Source: an uncultured bacterium
GTDB taxonomy: Bacteria; Bacillota_I; Bacilli_A; Acholeplasmatales; Anaeroplasmataceae
Assembly: GCA_949293265.1 (NCBI GenBank)
Contig: CASFCK010000001.1
Coordinates: 62,001 to 126,000, forward strand
DNA length: 64,000 bases
Direction of reading: 5' to 3'
Part shown: one piece after another, positions 29,887-39,578 of the stretch
How positions within the stretch are numbered: position 1 is the first letter of the stretch
Layout of the letters: every line of letters begins with the position of its first letter
Notes under the pieces: generated by a model
What the model was told of the DNA's origin: nothing
Databases searched by the model: none
Seen by the model: the letters and a program-made list of their open reading frames with translations, nothing else
Program-made: the position numbers and the translations under genes

Positions 29887-29917
29887 AAAGAGCTTTAGGT
29901 TGTCCTAAAGCTCTTTT
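29886..29917. terminator. Bidirectional terminator between the SNF2 gene and lon
   Basis: Stem AAAAGAGCTTTAGG / CCTAAAGCTCTTTT with loop TTGT; T-runs on both strands serve the two convergent genes. Confidence 0.9.
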
Positions 29918-29918
29918 A

Positions 29919-32219
29919 TTAAAATATTTTACTTAATAATTCACTTACACTTTTTACAGGAATAATTTGAAGTTTTTCTTTAACTTCATCAGGTACTTCA
30001 TCTAAATCGCGTTCATTTTCTTCTGGAATAAAGATTGTTTTAAGTCCTGTTCTTACAGCAGCAATACTCTTTTCGCGTAAACCACCAATTGGAAGTACAC
30101 TACCGCGTAAAGTAATTTCTCCGGTCATACCTATGTTAGCTGGTACAGGCTTATTAGCTAAAGCACTTACTAAGGCTGTAATTAATGTTACGCCAGCTGA
30201 TGGACCATCCTTTGGGACTGCACCTTCAGGAACATGAATATGGATATCTATATTAGCAAAGTCAACTTCTATTCCTAAATCTTTGGCATGTGATTTAACA
30301 TAAGATAAGCCAGCTTGGGCAGATTCTTTCATAACATCACCTAATTTTCCGGTTAATATTAAACCTCCTTTACCAGGATATGTCATTACTTCAATATCTA
30401 ATGTATCACCACCAAATTGAGTATATGCTAAACCTGTAACCACACCAATTTGATTTTCGTTTCTTCCTTCATTATTGAAAAATCTTATTTTACCAAGATA
30501 ATTTAGTAAGTTATCTTCAGTGACTTCTATTTTTTCTTTATGATCAATCAATATATCTTTTACTGCTTTACGGCAGATTGTAGATATTAATCTATCTAAT
30601 TCACGAACGCCAGCTTCGCGCGTATAGCCTTGAATTATTTTTAACATAGCTGATTCAGATATTTGTAATTGCTTATCTGTTAAGCCGTGATTTTTTAATT
30701 CTTTTGGTAATAAGTGTTTAAATGCTATGTTGAATTTTTCATATTCTGTATAGCTAGATAATTCAATTATCTCCATTCTATCTCTTAATGGACCAGGTAT
30801 ATCTTCAAGACTATTAGCAGTGGTAATAAACATTACTTGACTTAAATCATATGATTCTTCTAAATAATTATCAGAAAAATTAGAATTTTGTTCAGGATCT
30901 AAAACTTCAAGCATAGCTGCAGCCGGATCACCACGATAATCGGAAGCCATTTTATCAATTTCATCTAGTAAAAATACCGGATTAATCGTACCAGCATCTT
31001 TCATACCTTTTAAAATTCGTCCTGGCAAAGCTCCAACATAAGTACGACGATGTCCTCTTATTTCTGATTCATCGCGTACACCACCTAGACTTTGTTTAAT
31101 AAAATTACGTCCTAAAGCTTCAGAAATACTTTTAGCTAAACTTGTTTTACCAACTCCTGGAGGACCAGCAAAGCAAAGAATTGTCGAAGGATTTTTACCA
31201 GTCATCATTTTAACAGCTAAATATTCAACTATTCTTTCTTTAACTTTAGTTAAACCATAATGATTTTTATCTAAAGCTTTTTCAACTTCTTTTAAATTGC
31301 TAGTATCTTCTGTAGTTTGATACCAAGGAAGGGCAATTAAAAAATCTAAATAAGATCTAATAATTCCAGATTCAGCCATCTGATTATTAGTGTTTGAATA
31401 TCTTTCTAATTCTTTTAGGGCTTTTTCTTCAATTTTTTGCGGCATTTTAGCAGCAAGAATTTTCTTTCTTAATTCATCTACTTCTTCATCTTGTCTAGCT
31501 TTATCACCAAGTTCAGTTTGGATAGCCCGCATTTTTTCACGTAAGTAATATTCTTTTTGACTTTCGTCTATAGATTTTTTTACGTCTTCATTAATTTTAT
31601 TTTCTATTTCGATGATTTTTCTTTCTTTAGCAGCATCTTCAAGTAGATATTCTAATCTTTTAGCTACATTTAATTCAGCTAAATATTTATATTTATCATT
31701 AGTTTTTAAATAATAAGCCATCACATCGGCTGTTTCTTCTGTTGTTAATCCCTGTTGAAGTAATCTTGATACTTCATCAGGAGCTATTAAATAATTTTTG
31801 CCATCGCGTTGAAATGTTTCAATAACTTTTCTAATTAAGGCTAATTCTTCTTCATTTCCTAAAACAACTGATTTTAGTTTTTCATAAGCTATGACTATAT
31901 ATGGATCAAGTGATTCATAGTTTACTATTTTAACCCGATCAGTAATCTTAAACTTTACTTTATAATTACCATTAGGCATTTTAAGTTTTAATTGAATTTT
32001 TGCCATAACACCTACTTCATAAATGTTATCGACATTGATATCTATTAAGTTAGGATCTTTTTGAATTATTAATATAACATTTCCACCATACATTTTTTCA
32101 GCTTGTTCTAAAGCTAAAATTGAGATTTCACGACCAACTTCAATTCGAAAATCAACATGTGGTATTGGTACTAGGCCTCTAATGGCTATGGCAGGTAAAA
32201 TAATTTTGTTTTCTTCCAT
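29919..32219 (-). CDS. lon: ATP-dependent protease La
   Basis: 766 aa, standard LonA length. The N-terminal substrate domain (to ~200) and a coiled segment precede the AAA+ module with Walker A GPPGVGKTS (352-360) and Walker B PVFLLDEIDK. The protease domain has the Ser-Lys dyad S674 (PKDGPSAG) and K717 (GGLREK). It degrades misfolded and regulatory proteins. Its promoter carries an inverted repeat, listed separately. It is followed upstream on the same strand by tig, as in many Firmicutes where tig, clpX and lon cluster; clpX is not between them. Confidence 0.97.
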   Translation of the reverse strand: MEENKIILPAIAIRGLVPIPHVDFRIEVGREISILALEQAEKMYGGNVILIIQKDPNLIDINVDNIYEVGVMAKIQLKLKMPNGNYKVKFKITDRVKIVNYESLDPYIVIAYEKLKSVVLGNEEELALIRKVIETFQRDGKNYLIAPDEVSRLLQQGLTTEETADVMAYYLKTNDKYKYLAELNVAKRLEYLLEDAAKERKIIEIENKINEDVKKSIDESQKEYYLREKMRAIQTELGDKARQDEEVDELRKKILAAKMPQKIEEKALKELERYSNTNNQMAESGIIRSYLDFLIALPWYQTTEDTSNLKEVEKALDKNHYGLTKVKERIVEYLAVKMMTGKNPSTILCFAGPPGVGKTSLAKSISEALGRNFIKQSLGGVRDESEIRGHRRTYVGALPGRILKGMKDAGTINPVFLLDEIDKMASDYRGDPAAAMLEVLDPEQNSNFSDNYLEESYDLSQVMFITTANSLEDIPGPLRDRMEIIELSSYTEYEKFNIAFKHLLPKELKNHGLTDKQLQISESAMLKIIQGYTREAGVRELDRLISTICRKAVKDILIDHKEKIEVTEDNLLNYLGKIRFFNNEGRNENQIGVVTGLAYTQFGGDTLDIEVMTYPGKGGLILTGKLGDVMKESAQAGLSYVKSHAKDLGIEVDFANIDIHIHVPEGAVPKDGPSAGVTLITALVSALANKPVPANIGMTGEITLRGSVLPIGGLREKSIAAVRTGLKTIFIPEENERDLDEVPDEVKEKLQIIPVKSVSELLSKIF

Positions 32220-32244
32220 AATAATTATTCTCCTTTCATGGATT

Positions 32245-32259
32245 GAAGGAAAGTCCTTC
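32245..32259 (-). other. Short hairpin in the lon 5' leader
   Basis: GAAGGA-CTT-TCCTTC (minus strand) forms a perfect 6-bp stem near the predicted transcript start, upstream of the ribosome site. It may stabilise the 5' end. No evidence that it is a thermosensor, since it does not cover the Shine-Dalgarno. Confidence 0.35.
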
Positions 32260-32267
32260 GAGCATAT

Positions 32268-32309
32268 ATTATATCATTTTTTGGCACTTTTGCAAGTAGT
32301 TTGCCAAAA
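32268..32309 (-). promoter_or_regulatory. lon promoter with a flanking inverted repeat
   Basis: Minus strand TTGCAA, 16 bases, TATAAT (-35 at 32290-32295, -10 at 32268-32273). A perfect 8-bp inverted repeat, TTTTGGCA (32279-32286) and TGCCAAAA (32302-32309) with a 15-base spacer, surrounds the -35. It is not the CIRCE (HrcA) or CtsR consensus as I know them. A stress repressor could bind here. Confidence 0.6.
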
Positions 32310-32323
32310 TATCTTAAAAAGAT

Positions 32324-32346
32324 AAAAAAAGCCTTTTTCAGGCTTT
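32324..32346 (-). terminator. Terminator of tig
   Basis: AAAGCC / GGCTTT stem with a 7-base loop and a long T-run on the minus strand. Confidence 0.8.
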
Positions 32347-32348
32347 AA

Positions 32349-33626
32349 TTATTTAACATATTTAGCATTTTTTAATAAGAAATTAATTAAATTATCATAA
32401 GCTAAATTAGAGAAAGCTCTTTGGAAATCTTCTTGAGAAATCTTTTTCGTGTCATCTTTTACATTTAAGAATGCTCTAATTTCTTCTTCTTTTGGCTCTA
32501 ATTTTTCAGCTTCGATAATCTTAGACATAACTTCAGAGAAAATAGCATTTCTCTTACCTTGGTTATAAGTTTCAGTTTCAAATTTTTCTTTATCAGTACC
32601 CATTAATGATAAGAATGTTTCAAATGGAATATTGTAGCGTTTTGCTTGATCTTCATATTGTTGGCGCATTTGATTAACACGGCTATTAATTAAAGATTCA
32701 GGCATATCAATAACTGTATTATCTAAAATTTTATTAATTATTTCATTTGTTTGACGATCTTTTTCAGCTACTTCTTTACGAGATTTTAATTCTTTTTCTT
32801 CATATGCTCTTAATTCATCTTTTGTAGTTACATCTTTAATGTTTAATGTTTTAATAAATTCTTCATCTAATTCTGGTAATACTTCAGTTAAAACTTGATG
32901 TATTGTAACAACAAATTTAGCATCTTTACCAGCTAATTCAGCAGCTTGATATTGTTCAGGGAATTTAACTAAAACATCTTTAGTTTCTCCCTCTTTCATT
33001 CCTACCATTTGGGTTTCAAAACCAGGAATAAATTGGTTAGAACCAATTTTTAATTCATAATCATGAGCTTCTCCGCCTTCAAATGGTTTGTCATCTACAT
33101 AACCTTTGAAATCAAATTTGGCTATATCACCTAAAGCTATTGTTTTATCTTCTTTTTGTTCTTTTTTAGTTTTTGGTCTTAATAAATTGTTAATGGCATT
33201 GTCAATATCTTCTGTAGTTACAGTAGTATCTGCTTCTTTAACTTCAACATCTTTATATTGTGGTAAATTGAATTCAGGTCTTACATCAAAAATTAAAGAA
33301 ACTTTAAAATCATGACCTCTTTCAACCTTTTCTTCTTTATTAAATTCAGGATAAACAGCACCAACGAAAGTTTTGCTGTAAGTTTCATCTTTTAAAACTT
33401 CCATTAACTTGTTATTTAAAATGTAGTCTAATGCATCTTCATATAATGCTTCTACGCCATACATTTTTTCAAATATTTCACGAGGTGCTTTACCTTTTCT
33501 AAAACCTTTAATAGTAACTTTTTCAATATTTTTGTTAAATGAGTAATCTAAAGCTTTTTCAAATTCATCTTTAGTTACATCAAATGTAGCCTTTACACGA
33601 CTATGATCTAATTTTTCAGTAATCAT
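32349..33626 (-). CDS. tig: Trigger factor, ribosome-associated chaperone and prolyl isomerase
   Basis: About 425 aa. The N-terminal ribosome-binding domain carries the signature GFRKGKAPREIFEK (about residue 40). The FKBP-type isomerase domain follows (GDIAKFDFKGYVDDKPFEGGEAHDYELKIGS...FIPGFETQMVGMK), then the helical chaperone arms. The start at ATG 33626 is nine bases after AGGA; an ATG at 33635 would leave almost no gap to that site. It is separated from lon by its own terminator. Confidence 0.96.
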   Translation of the reverse strand: MITEKLDHSRVKATFDVTKDEFEKALDYSFNKNIEKVTIKGFRKGKAPREIFEKMYGVEALYEDALDYILNNKLMEVLKDETYSKTFVGAVYPEFNKEEKVERGHDFKVSLIFDVRPEFNLPQYKDVEVKEADTTVTTEDIDNAINNLLRPKTKKEQKEDKTIALGDIAKFDFKGYVDDKPFEGGEAHDYELKIGSNQFIPGFETQMVGMKEGETKDVLVKFPEQYQAAELAGKDAKFVVTIHQVLTEVLPELDEEFIKTLNIKDVTTKDELRAYEEKELKSRKEVAEKDRQTNEIINKILDNTVIDMPESLINSRVNQMRQQYEDQAKRYNIPFETFLSLMGTDKEKFETETYNQGKRNAIFSEVMSKIIEAEKLEPKEEEIRAFLNVKDDTKKISQEDFQRAFSNLAYDNLINFLLKNAKYVK

Positions 33627-33760
33627 AATATTCATCCTTTCATATCAAAGCAAATTATACCATATTACGAAATGAATTGCAAAGTTTTTTCACTTAAAAA
33701 TAGGGAGTTATAACAACAAATTTATTATTTTTTTATTATATATTTAATTTGACATTACTT

Positions 33761-33787
33761 AAAAATAATAGGCAACAAAAGTTGCCC
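33761..33787 (-). terminator. Terminator after the tldD-pmbA-membrane protein operon
   Basis: GGCAAC-TTTT-GTTGCC (minus strand) followed by a T-rich tail. Confidence 0.75.
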
Positions 33788-33788
33788 G

Positions 33789-34538
33789 TTAATTTACATA
33801 TGTATTGTTTGTTTGTTCTTCATCGGTTGGTAGAATTATTTCTTCATCTTTATTATCATCATCCTGTTCTTCACTAACTTTTTCTTTTTTTACTTTTTTA
33901 TTGATAGTTTTACGATAATTATAATAAGAACCACCAGACATACCGATTAAGAATACAGCACATAATAAAGCTAATATAGCTATAAAAATTGCTAAATCTT
34001 TGGCATCAAAATTAGTCGCAAATATTATAACTGCGATAGTGATGATTAATATATGTAGCCAAAACTCAAATTTGTTAGTTTCTTCTTTTAATAAGCTTGT
34101 ATTAATAAAATAGAAAACAGCTTTAGCATAGAATACAAACCCTAGGAAAAAACGATAATATTTTTCGATAAAATCACCAATATCACTATTAGCTTTAATT
34201 TTAGTAGCACCAAAGATTAAAAATACACCTAATAAAATATTAATGATTATTTCTAATGCACTACTAAATTTAGCTAAACCCGTTTTACGGGATTTAACTA
34301 AAGGTATAATTCTAACTATCCCAAAGATTATAATAACAATTCCTGTAAAAGCTACTGCTAAACTTGAGCCAAAATTGCGATCAATTAAAATCCAAACTCC
34401 CATTACTAATAATAATGCTGCTCCAATTGCAAAAAGCCAAAATTTAACACCGTGTAAAGGATTTGTTAGATTGCTTTTTACCTCTATTTCTGGTACTGCT
34501 TTTACTTCAACTTCGATTTTTTCTTTTCTTTTTTTCAT
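33789..34538 (-). CDS. Unrecognised six-helix membrane protein (DUF308/HdeD-like pattern)
   Basis: 249 aa. A charged N-terminal tail (~30 residues) is followed by about six hydrophobic helices in pairs (FWLFAIGAALLLVMGVWIL, SLAVAFTGIVIIIFGIVRI, ALEIIINILLGVFLIFGA, FFLGFVFYAKAVFYFI, FWLHILIITIAVIIFA, LAIFIAILALLCAVFLIG). A long acidic C-terminus (EEQDDDNKDEEIILPTDEEQ) follows. The helix-pair layout resembles HdeD/DUF308 proteins, but I cannot confirm that. It begins at the pmbA stop with no gap, so it is translated with tldD and pmbA. Role unknown. Confidence 0.7.
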   Translation of the reverse strand: MKKRKEKIEVEVKAVPEIEVKSNLTNPLHGVKFWLFAIGAALLLVMGVWILIDRNFGSSLAVAFTGIVIIIFGIVRIIPLVKSRKTGLAKFSSALEIIINILLGVFLIFGATKIKANSDIGDFIEKYYRFFLGFVFYAKAVFYFINTSLLKEETNKFEFWLHILIITIAVIIFATNFDAKDLAIFIAILALLCAVFLIGMSGGSYYNYRKTINKKVKKEKVSEEQDDDNKDEEIILPTDEEQTNNTYVN

Positions 34539-35864
34539 TTAATTACCTGATATATTCATAGATTTTACATAAACTGAAGGCATTGCCATGCCGTTAAAAT
34601 AATAATTGTCATTAGCAATTTCAGCGATATTATTTAACATATCAATGAAATTACCTGATAAAACTATTAGTGTAATAGGTAAGTCCCTCTTACCATTTTT
34701 AATTAAATAACCTGAACATTGTAAGTTAAAATCACCACTAATAGGATTTACACCTGCGTGTAAACCAGTTACACTAGTTATTAAAACGCCATCATCTACA
34801 GTTTCTAATAACTGAGTGAAATTTTTGCTACCACCATCTAGATAAAGATTACATGGGTAAATATCTACATCACCACTTGGACTATTTTTAAAACCATTAC
34901 CGGTAGGTGAAACATTGTAATAACTAGCGGTTGAAAGGTTATGAAAGTAGGTTTGTAATACACCATCTTTTACGACTTCTTTTACCTTAGTGCTGACGCC
35001 TTCATCATCAAATGTGTCAATCATAGGTGCATCTTTATAGAATGGATCATCGATTAAATTAATATTTTTACCAAATATTTGTTTATTTAATTTATTTTCT
35101 AAGAAAGACATTTTATGTTTTACTTTTAAAGCGCTGAAATTATTAACAAAAGCACCCATTAGATTATTTAAAACATTATTTTGAATAACAACTTTATATG
35201 CGCCTGATTTGATTGATTTAGCATTAATTTGGCTAATAGCTTTATCAACTATTTTATTTGTAAAGGTATCTAAATCTAAGTTATCTAATGTTTTTAAGTA
35301 TTTAACTTCATAACCGTTTTTCATTTCATTATCATTTTTGACAATTATAGCACCGTATAATAAAGCATATTTATATTCTTTTGTTACATCTAAACCATTA
35401 GAATTAATAATTGATATTTTACCACTAATCTCTTCATATTCAGCTTCACCATGAAAATAAAGATTAGTTTTATCTTTTAACATCTTAGTTATTTTTAATA
35501 AAAGATTACTTTTTTCAGCTAAAGGCATTTTTTCTAATTCATTAACCGGTAATTCTACTGTAGCGTAGTTTTTGTCACCAGGATAAATAAAATAAGGTTC
35601 ATCATTAGTTAAATAGCTTGCAACTTCAATTAATCTTTTAATTAAATTAGGGATTTCATTATCATCATCTTTTTCGGTGTAAATTGTAGCTAATTGATTA
35701 TTATATACACCTCTTATCGCAAAAACCTTAGTATTTGCCTCAGTTTTTTCGTTAATTTGATTATCGAAAGCACTAATATTTATTTTTTTATCTTGTTTTT
35801 CATAGAGTTCAATTGCTTCAACACCGGCTTTTTTAGCTTCTTTTTGTAATAATTTAAAATTCAT
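34539..35864 (-). CDS. pmbA: TldE/PmbA-type subunit of the TldD-TldE metalloprotease
   Basis: About 441 aa. TldE/PmbA is the non-catalytic partner that pairs with TldD into a metalloprotease which trims unfolded peptides; in E. coli it matures microcin B17 and degrades the CcdA antitoxin. Recognisable: the N-terminal ISAFDNQINEKTEANTK region, the GNGFKNSPSGDVDIYP block, and SGDFNLQCSGYLIKNGK. It has no HExxxH. I start it at ATG 35864, three to four bases after GGAGGTGAG; a start at 35888 would overlap tldD and precede that site. Directly downstream of tldD. Confidence 0.9.
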   Translation of the reverse strand: MNFKLLQKEAKKAGVEAIELYEKQDKKINISAFDNQINEKTEANTKVFAIRGVYNNQLATIYTEKDDDNEIPNLIKRLIEVASYLTNDEPYFIYPGDKNYATVELPVNELEKMPLAEKSNLLLKITKMLKDKTNLYFHGEAEYEEISGKISIINSNGLDVTKEYKYALLYGAIIVKNDNEMKNGYEVKYLKTLDNLDLDTFTNKIVDKAISQINAKSIKSGAYKVVIQNNVLNNLMGAFVNNFSALKVKHKMSFLENKLNKQIFGKNINLIDDPFYKDAPMIDTFDDEGVSTKVKEVVKDGVLQTYFHNLSTASYYNVSPTGNGFKNSPSGDVDIYPCNLYLDGGSKNFTQLLETVDDGVLITSVTGLHAGVNPISGDFNLQCSGYLIKNGKRDLPITLIVLSGNFIDMLNNIAEIANDNYYFNGMAMPSVYVKSMNISGN

Positions 35865-35865
35865 T

Positions 35866-37254
35866 CTACTCACCTCCATTGCCGCCAACTGTCATATTTT
35901 TAACTCTAATTGTTGGTTGACCTACACATGCTGGTATTGAACCAGATGCTGAACCACACATACCATAACCAAAAGTTTGGTTATTACCAACCATATCAAT
36001 ATTTAGTAAAGTTTCATTACCTTTACCAATTAAAGTTGCACCTCTAACAGGTGTTGTGATTTTACCATCCTCAATTAAATAACCTTCATTGACGGCAAAA
36101 TTAAATTCACCAGTAGCTGGATTAACTGATCCACCGCCTAATTCTTTTGCAAATAAGCCATATTTTGTATTTTTAATTATTTCATCAAATGTATATTTGC
36201 CATTTGCTATATAGGTATTAGTCATCCTTGAAGTTGGCTTAAAACGATAGCTTTGTCTTCTACCTGAACCAGTTGGTTCTAGATTCATAATTCTTGAATT
36301 TTTAAAATCAACCATATATGATTTTAAAACTCCGTTTTCTATTAAAACATTCTTTTGTGTCGTATGACCTTCATCATCAATATTTAAGCTACCCCATTCG
36401 TTAGGAATAGTCCCATCATCAATAGCTGTTACACAGTCAGCAGCTATTTTTTGACCTAGTTTATTAGTGAAAACTGATAATCCTCTTGCTACACTTGAAG
36501 CTTCTAAGGCATGACCACAGGCCTCATGGAAAATTACTCCACCAAAATCATTATTGATTACAACATCGTAAGTTCCACCTTTAATTTGTGGTGCATTAAG
36601 CATTGTTATAGCACTTTCGGCCGCCTTTTGACCTAATGCATAAAAATCAAAATCCGCATAATGATCAAGACCAAAATTACCCCCATAATTATAATGACCT
36701 TGTTGCTTACCATTTTTATTTTCAGCAATACAAGTTATACCATATCTAATGTTATTTCTAACATCTGCTTTAAACACACCATTTGTATTAGCTACTAATA
36801 TGTGTTGAATATGTTCCTTTACATTAGCAACTGCTTGAATAATAATAGGATCATATTCTAAAGCACCTTTTGAAGCATTCTTTAAATATTCAATCTTTTT
36901 ATTTATATCTTCATCAATACTCAATTTAGGAATTATTGTATTTTGTTTAACAAATGTATCTTTAAATTCGAAGTCATTGATGATTCTTTCACAATTGTAA
37001 AAGCCACTTAATTCTTTTGCTAACTGAAGTAATCCCTCAAGACTAACATCATTTGTATAGCCATATATTTCATCATCTTTTTTTAATAAGCGTAACCCAG
37101 CCCCATAAATATTTGAATTATTTATACTATTCACCTTATATGAAGTCATCGTAATATTATTATCGATAGTATCTTCTAAATAAAGTTCAGCAAAATCACA
37201 ACCGGTCTTTACAGCTTCTAATAAAATTTTTTTAATTTCTTCTTTATTTAACAT
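35866..37254 (-). CDS. tldD: TldD-type catalytic subunit of the TldD-TldE metalloprotease
   Basis: About 462 aa. The zinc motif HEACGH (HExxxH) sits in FHEACGHALEASSVA. Other family blocks are GVLKSYMVDFKNSRI, the RQSYRFKPTSRMTNTYI segment, and the C-terminal FGYGMCGSASGSIP with a third metal ligand. I start it at ATG 37254 after AAAGGAG; an in-frame ATG at 37314 lies upstream of that site. With pmbA and a membrane protein it forms an operon. No obvious precursor peptide of a ribosomally made natural product is encoded beside it. Confidence 0.92.
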   Translation of the reverse strand: MLNKEEIKKILLEAVKTGCDFAELYLEDTIDNNITMTSYKVNSINNSNIYGAGLRLLKKDDEIYGYTNDVSLEGLLQLAKELSGFYNCERIINDFEFKDTFVKQNTIIPKLSIDEDINKKIEYLKNASKGALEYDPIIIQAVANVKEHIQHILVANTNGVFKADVRNNIRYGITCIAENKNGKQQGHYNYGGNFGLDHYADFDFYALGQKAAESAITMLNAPQIKGGTYDVVINNDFGGVIFHEACGHALEASSVARGLSVFTNKLGQKIAADCVTAIDDGTIPNEWGSLNIDDEGHTTQKNVLIENGVLKSYMVDFKNSRIMNLEPTGSGRRQSYRFKPTSRMTNTYIANGKYTFDEIIKNTKYGLFAKELGGGSVNPATGEFNFAVNEGYLIEDGKITTPVRGATLIGKGNETLLNIDMVGNNQTFGYGMCGSASGSIPACVGQPTIRVKNMTVGGNGGE

Positions 37255-37413
37255 GATTTTAACTCCTTTCAAAAAGTTACTTATAATAATACACTTATTT
37301 ATTTTTTTTTGCAATATTTGATTATTTAAATATATATTTAAAAAAATTTATGCTATAATTTAATTGGTTATATTTAATCATGAATTTCATAAAAACTTTG
37401 GGAGGTTAATACT

Positions 37414-38598
37414 ATGAATTTTATATTTATTTCACCCCAATTTCCTAAAACATACTATCGTTTTTGTCAAAAATTAAGAGATAACGGAGTAAATGTATTA
37501 GGTATTGGTGACACGCCTTATAATGATTTAGATAATGTTTGTAAAGACGCTCTAACTGAATATTATTATTTACCTAGTTTAGAAGCATATGATGATGTTT
37601 ATAGAGCTGTTGCTTTTTTTGCATTTAAATATGGCAAAATAGATTATTTAGAATCTAATAATGAATATTGGCTTAGACAAGATTCAAAATTACGTGAAGA
37701 TTTCAATATTTGGGGTCCTAAATTTAAAAATGTGATTGAATTTACCTCAAAATCACATATGAAAAAATACTATGAAAAAGCTGGGGTTCCTTGTGCTCGC
37801 TATAAAATTTCTAGCACATTAGAAGATGATTTAAAATTTGTTGAATTAGTAGGTTATCCGATAGTTGCCAAACCAGATGTTGGTGTAGGTGCGGCTGAAA
37901 CTTTTAAAATTAAGAATGATACTGATCTTATCAATTTTCATAATCATCATTATACTATTCCTTATTTATTAGAAGAATTTATTGAAGGAAATATTATTTC
38001 TTTTGATGGCATATGTGATGAATTTAGCAATGTCGTTTTTTGTGACAATGAAATTTTCCCTCCTTCAATAATGGATATTGTTAATGAAAATCTCGAGGTT
38101 ACATATTACGTCAATAAAGAAGTCCCTCGTGACGTTTATGAAAAAGGACAAGCAGTCTTAAAAGCATTTAATATACAAAAACGTTTCTTCCATCTCGAAT
38201 TTTTCCGTCTTACAAAAGCTAAAAAAGGCTTAGGAAAAGTAGGTGACGTTGTAGCCCTTGAAGTTAACATGCGTCCACCTGGTGGATATACTCCTGATAT
38301 GATTAACTTCGCTGCTTCAGTTGATACATATAAAATTTGGGCAGATGTAATGTGTTATAATAAAACTACAGTTGATTTAAATAAAGATAAATTTTATTGT
38401 ATATATGTCGGTAGACGTGATCGCTTGAATTATGTTAATTCTACCGCTAGTATATTATATAATTATCATGAGCATATTAAAGTTCATGATCGAATGGCTG
38501 ATATTTTATCTAGTGCTTTAGGTAATGAATTTTATATTGCTATTTTTAAAGATTATGATGAAATGCAAAAATTTAAAAATTTTGTTTTACAAAAATAA
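37414..38598 (+). CDS. ATP-grasp ligase of unknown substrate
   Basis: 394 aa, cytosolic ATP-dependent carboxylate-amine/thiol ligase fold. The N-terminal preATP-grasp Rossmann part (MNFIFISPQFPKTYYRF) is followed by the ATP-grasp core: the Lys of GYPIVAKPDVGVGAAET, the LLEEFIEGNIISFDG strand, and Mg ligands in ALEVNMRPPGGYTPDMIN. Such proteins are often labelled carbamoyl-phosphate-synthase-like. TGC-TATAAT and a GGGAGG ribosome site precede the start. It is divergent from tldD and convergent with the DUF3737 gene; nothing nearby names a substrate. Confidence 0.82.
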   Translation: MNFIFISPQFPKTYYRFCQKLRDNGVNVLGIGDTPYNDLDNVCKDALTEYYYLPSLEAYDDVYRAVAFFAFKYGKIDYLESNNEYWLRQDSKLREDFNIWGPKFKNVIEFTSKSHMKKYYEKAGVPCARYKISSTLEDDLKFVELVGYPIVAKPDVGVGAAETFKIKNDTDLINFHNHHYTIPYLLEEFIEGNIISFDGICDEFSNVVFCDNEIFPPSIMDIVNENLEVTYYVNKEVPRDVYEKGQAVLKAFNIQKRFFHLEFFRLTKAKKGLGKVGDVVALEVNMRPPGGYTPDMINFAASVDTYKIWADVMCYNKTTVDLNKDKFYCIYVGRRDRLNYVNSTASILYNYHEHIKVHDRMADILSSALGNEFYIAIFKDYDEMQKFKNFVLQK

Positions 38599-38624
38599 TA
38601 GGTGCAATAATGCACCTATTTTTT
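38597..38624. terminator. Bidirectional terminator
   Basis: AATAGGTGCA-ATAA-TGCACCTATT perfect 10-bp stem with T-runs on both strands, between two convergent genes. Confidence 0.9.
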
Positions 38625-39455
38625 CATATTTACAACACCATTTATAGGATATATAGCATCTTCATTTATGACTACTGTATGTTCACAATTTATATAACCA
38701 CTACCGACATTTTTAACACTTACTATATCACCAATAATATCGGCCTTAACATCACTATATTCAAATGCTAAATCACAATCAACCATCTTGCAATTTATAA
38801 GTTTTAAATTTTTGCAATAACAAAATGGTTGTGTCCCAATAATAGTACAATTGATTAAAGTTAAATTTTCAGAATACCAAGCTAAATATTCACCCTTTAA
38901 TATAGTATCATACACTTCAACGTTTTTAGCATGCCAAAAGGCATCTTTAGTATCAAAATTAGAGTTTTTAATTTGCATATTTTCAACATATTGGAAAGAA
39001 TATTTACCAGTAAAGGTTAAATTATTGATGTTGATGTTTTTGGTTTCAAAGAAAGCATAAACACCTATTAATTTAGAATTAAAAATATCTAAATTAGCAT
39101 TACGCCAAGCAAATTCATCTGATATTATATCACAGTTATCAATATTTATATTATTGCATTCTCTTACGGCTTTTATACCATGTAATTTTGAATTTGTAAT
39201 TTTAATATTCTTAGAGTACCATAAACTTGCCCTACTATTTATAGTCAATTCTACATTGTCCATAATTAAGTTTTGATCATGCCAGAGTGGGTATCTTAAA
39301 TCAATATAACTATTTTTTACGGTAATATTTCTACCTTCTTTTAAAGGAGATTCACCATCTTCTTCACCTTTAAATGTACAATTATCTACTATTGTATCAA
39401 CTAAATTATATAAACTTCTTTCACTTTGAAAATTTTTATTACTAATGGTATTCAT
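38616..39455 (-). CDS. DUF3737 family right-handed beta-helix protein
   Basis: 279 aa, with about ten parallel-beta-helix coils of roughly 20-22 residues. These show as repeated NIxIxNxxF/W patterns such as NMQIKNSNFDTKDAFWHAKNV and KNIKITNSKLHG. The N-terminus and SPLKEGRNITVKNSYIDLRYPLWH match the DUF3737 family seen in many gut Firmicutes and Bacteroides. No signal peptide, so cytosolic. No enzymatic function is known for the family. Single gene; last coils sit next to the bidirectional terminator. Confidence 0.88.
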   Translation of the reverse strand: MNTISNKNFQSERSLYNLVDTIVDNCTFKGEEDGESPLKEGRNITVKNSYIDLRYPLWHDQNLIMDNVELTINSRASLWYSKNIKITNSKLHGIKAVRECNNINIDNCDIISDEFAWRNANLDIFNSKLIGVYAFFETKNININNLTFTGKYSFQYVENMQIKNSNFDTKDAFWHAKNVEVYDTILKGEYLAWYSENLTLINCTIIGTQPFCYCKNLKLINCKMVDCDLAFEYSDVKADIIGDIVSVKNVGSGYINCEHTVVINEDAIYPINGVVNMKK

Positions 39456-39550
39456 TTTATCGCCTCAAGTTATATTATAATATATTCGCTATATTTTTTT
39501 ACATTTTTTATTATAATATATTGATTTATGATTGTTAATTGATTTGCTCA

Positions 39551-39578
39551 AAATAAAAATGCAGTAAAACTGCATTTT
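39551..39578 (-). terminator. Terminator of the phosphohexomutase gene
   Basis: AAAATGCAG / CTGCATTTT stem with a five-base loop, overlapping the stop codon; T-rich on the minus strand. Confidence 0.8.
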
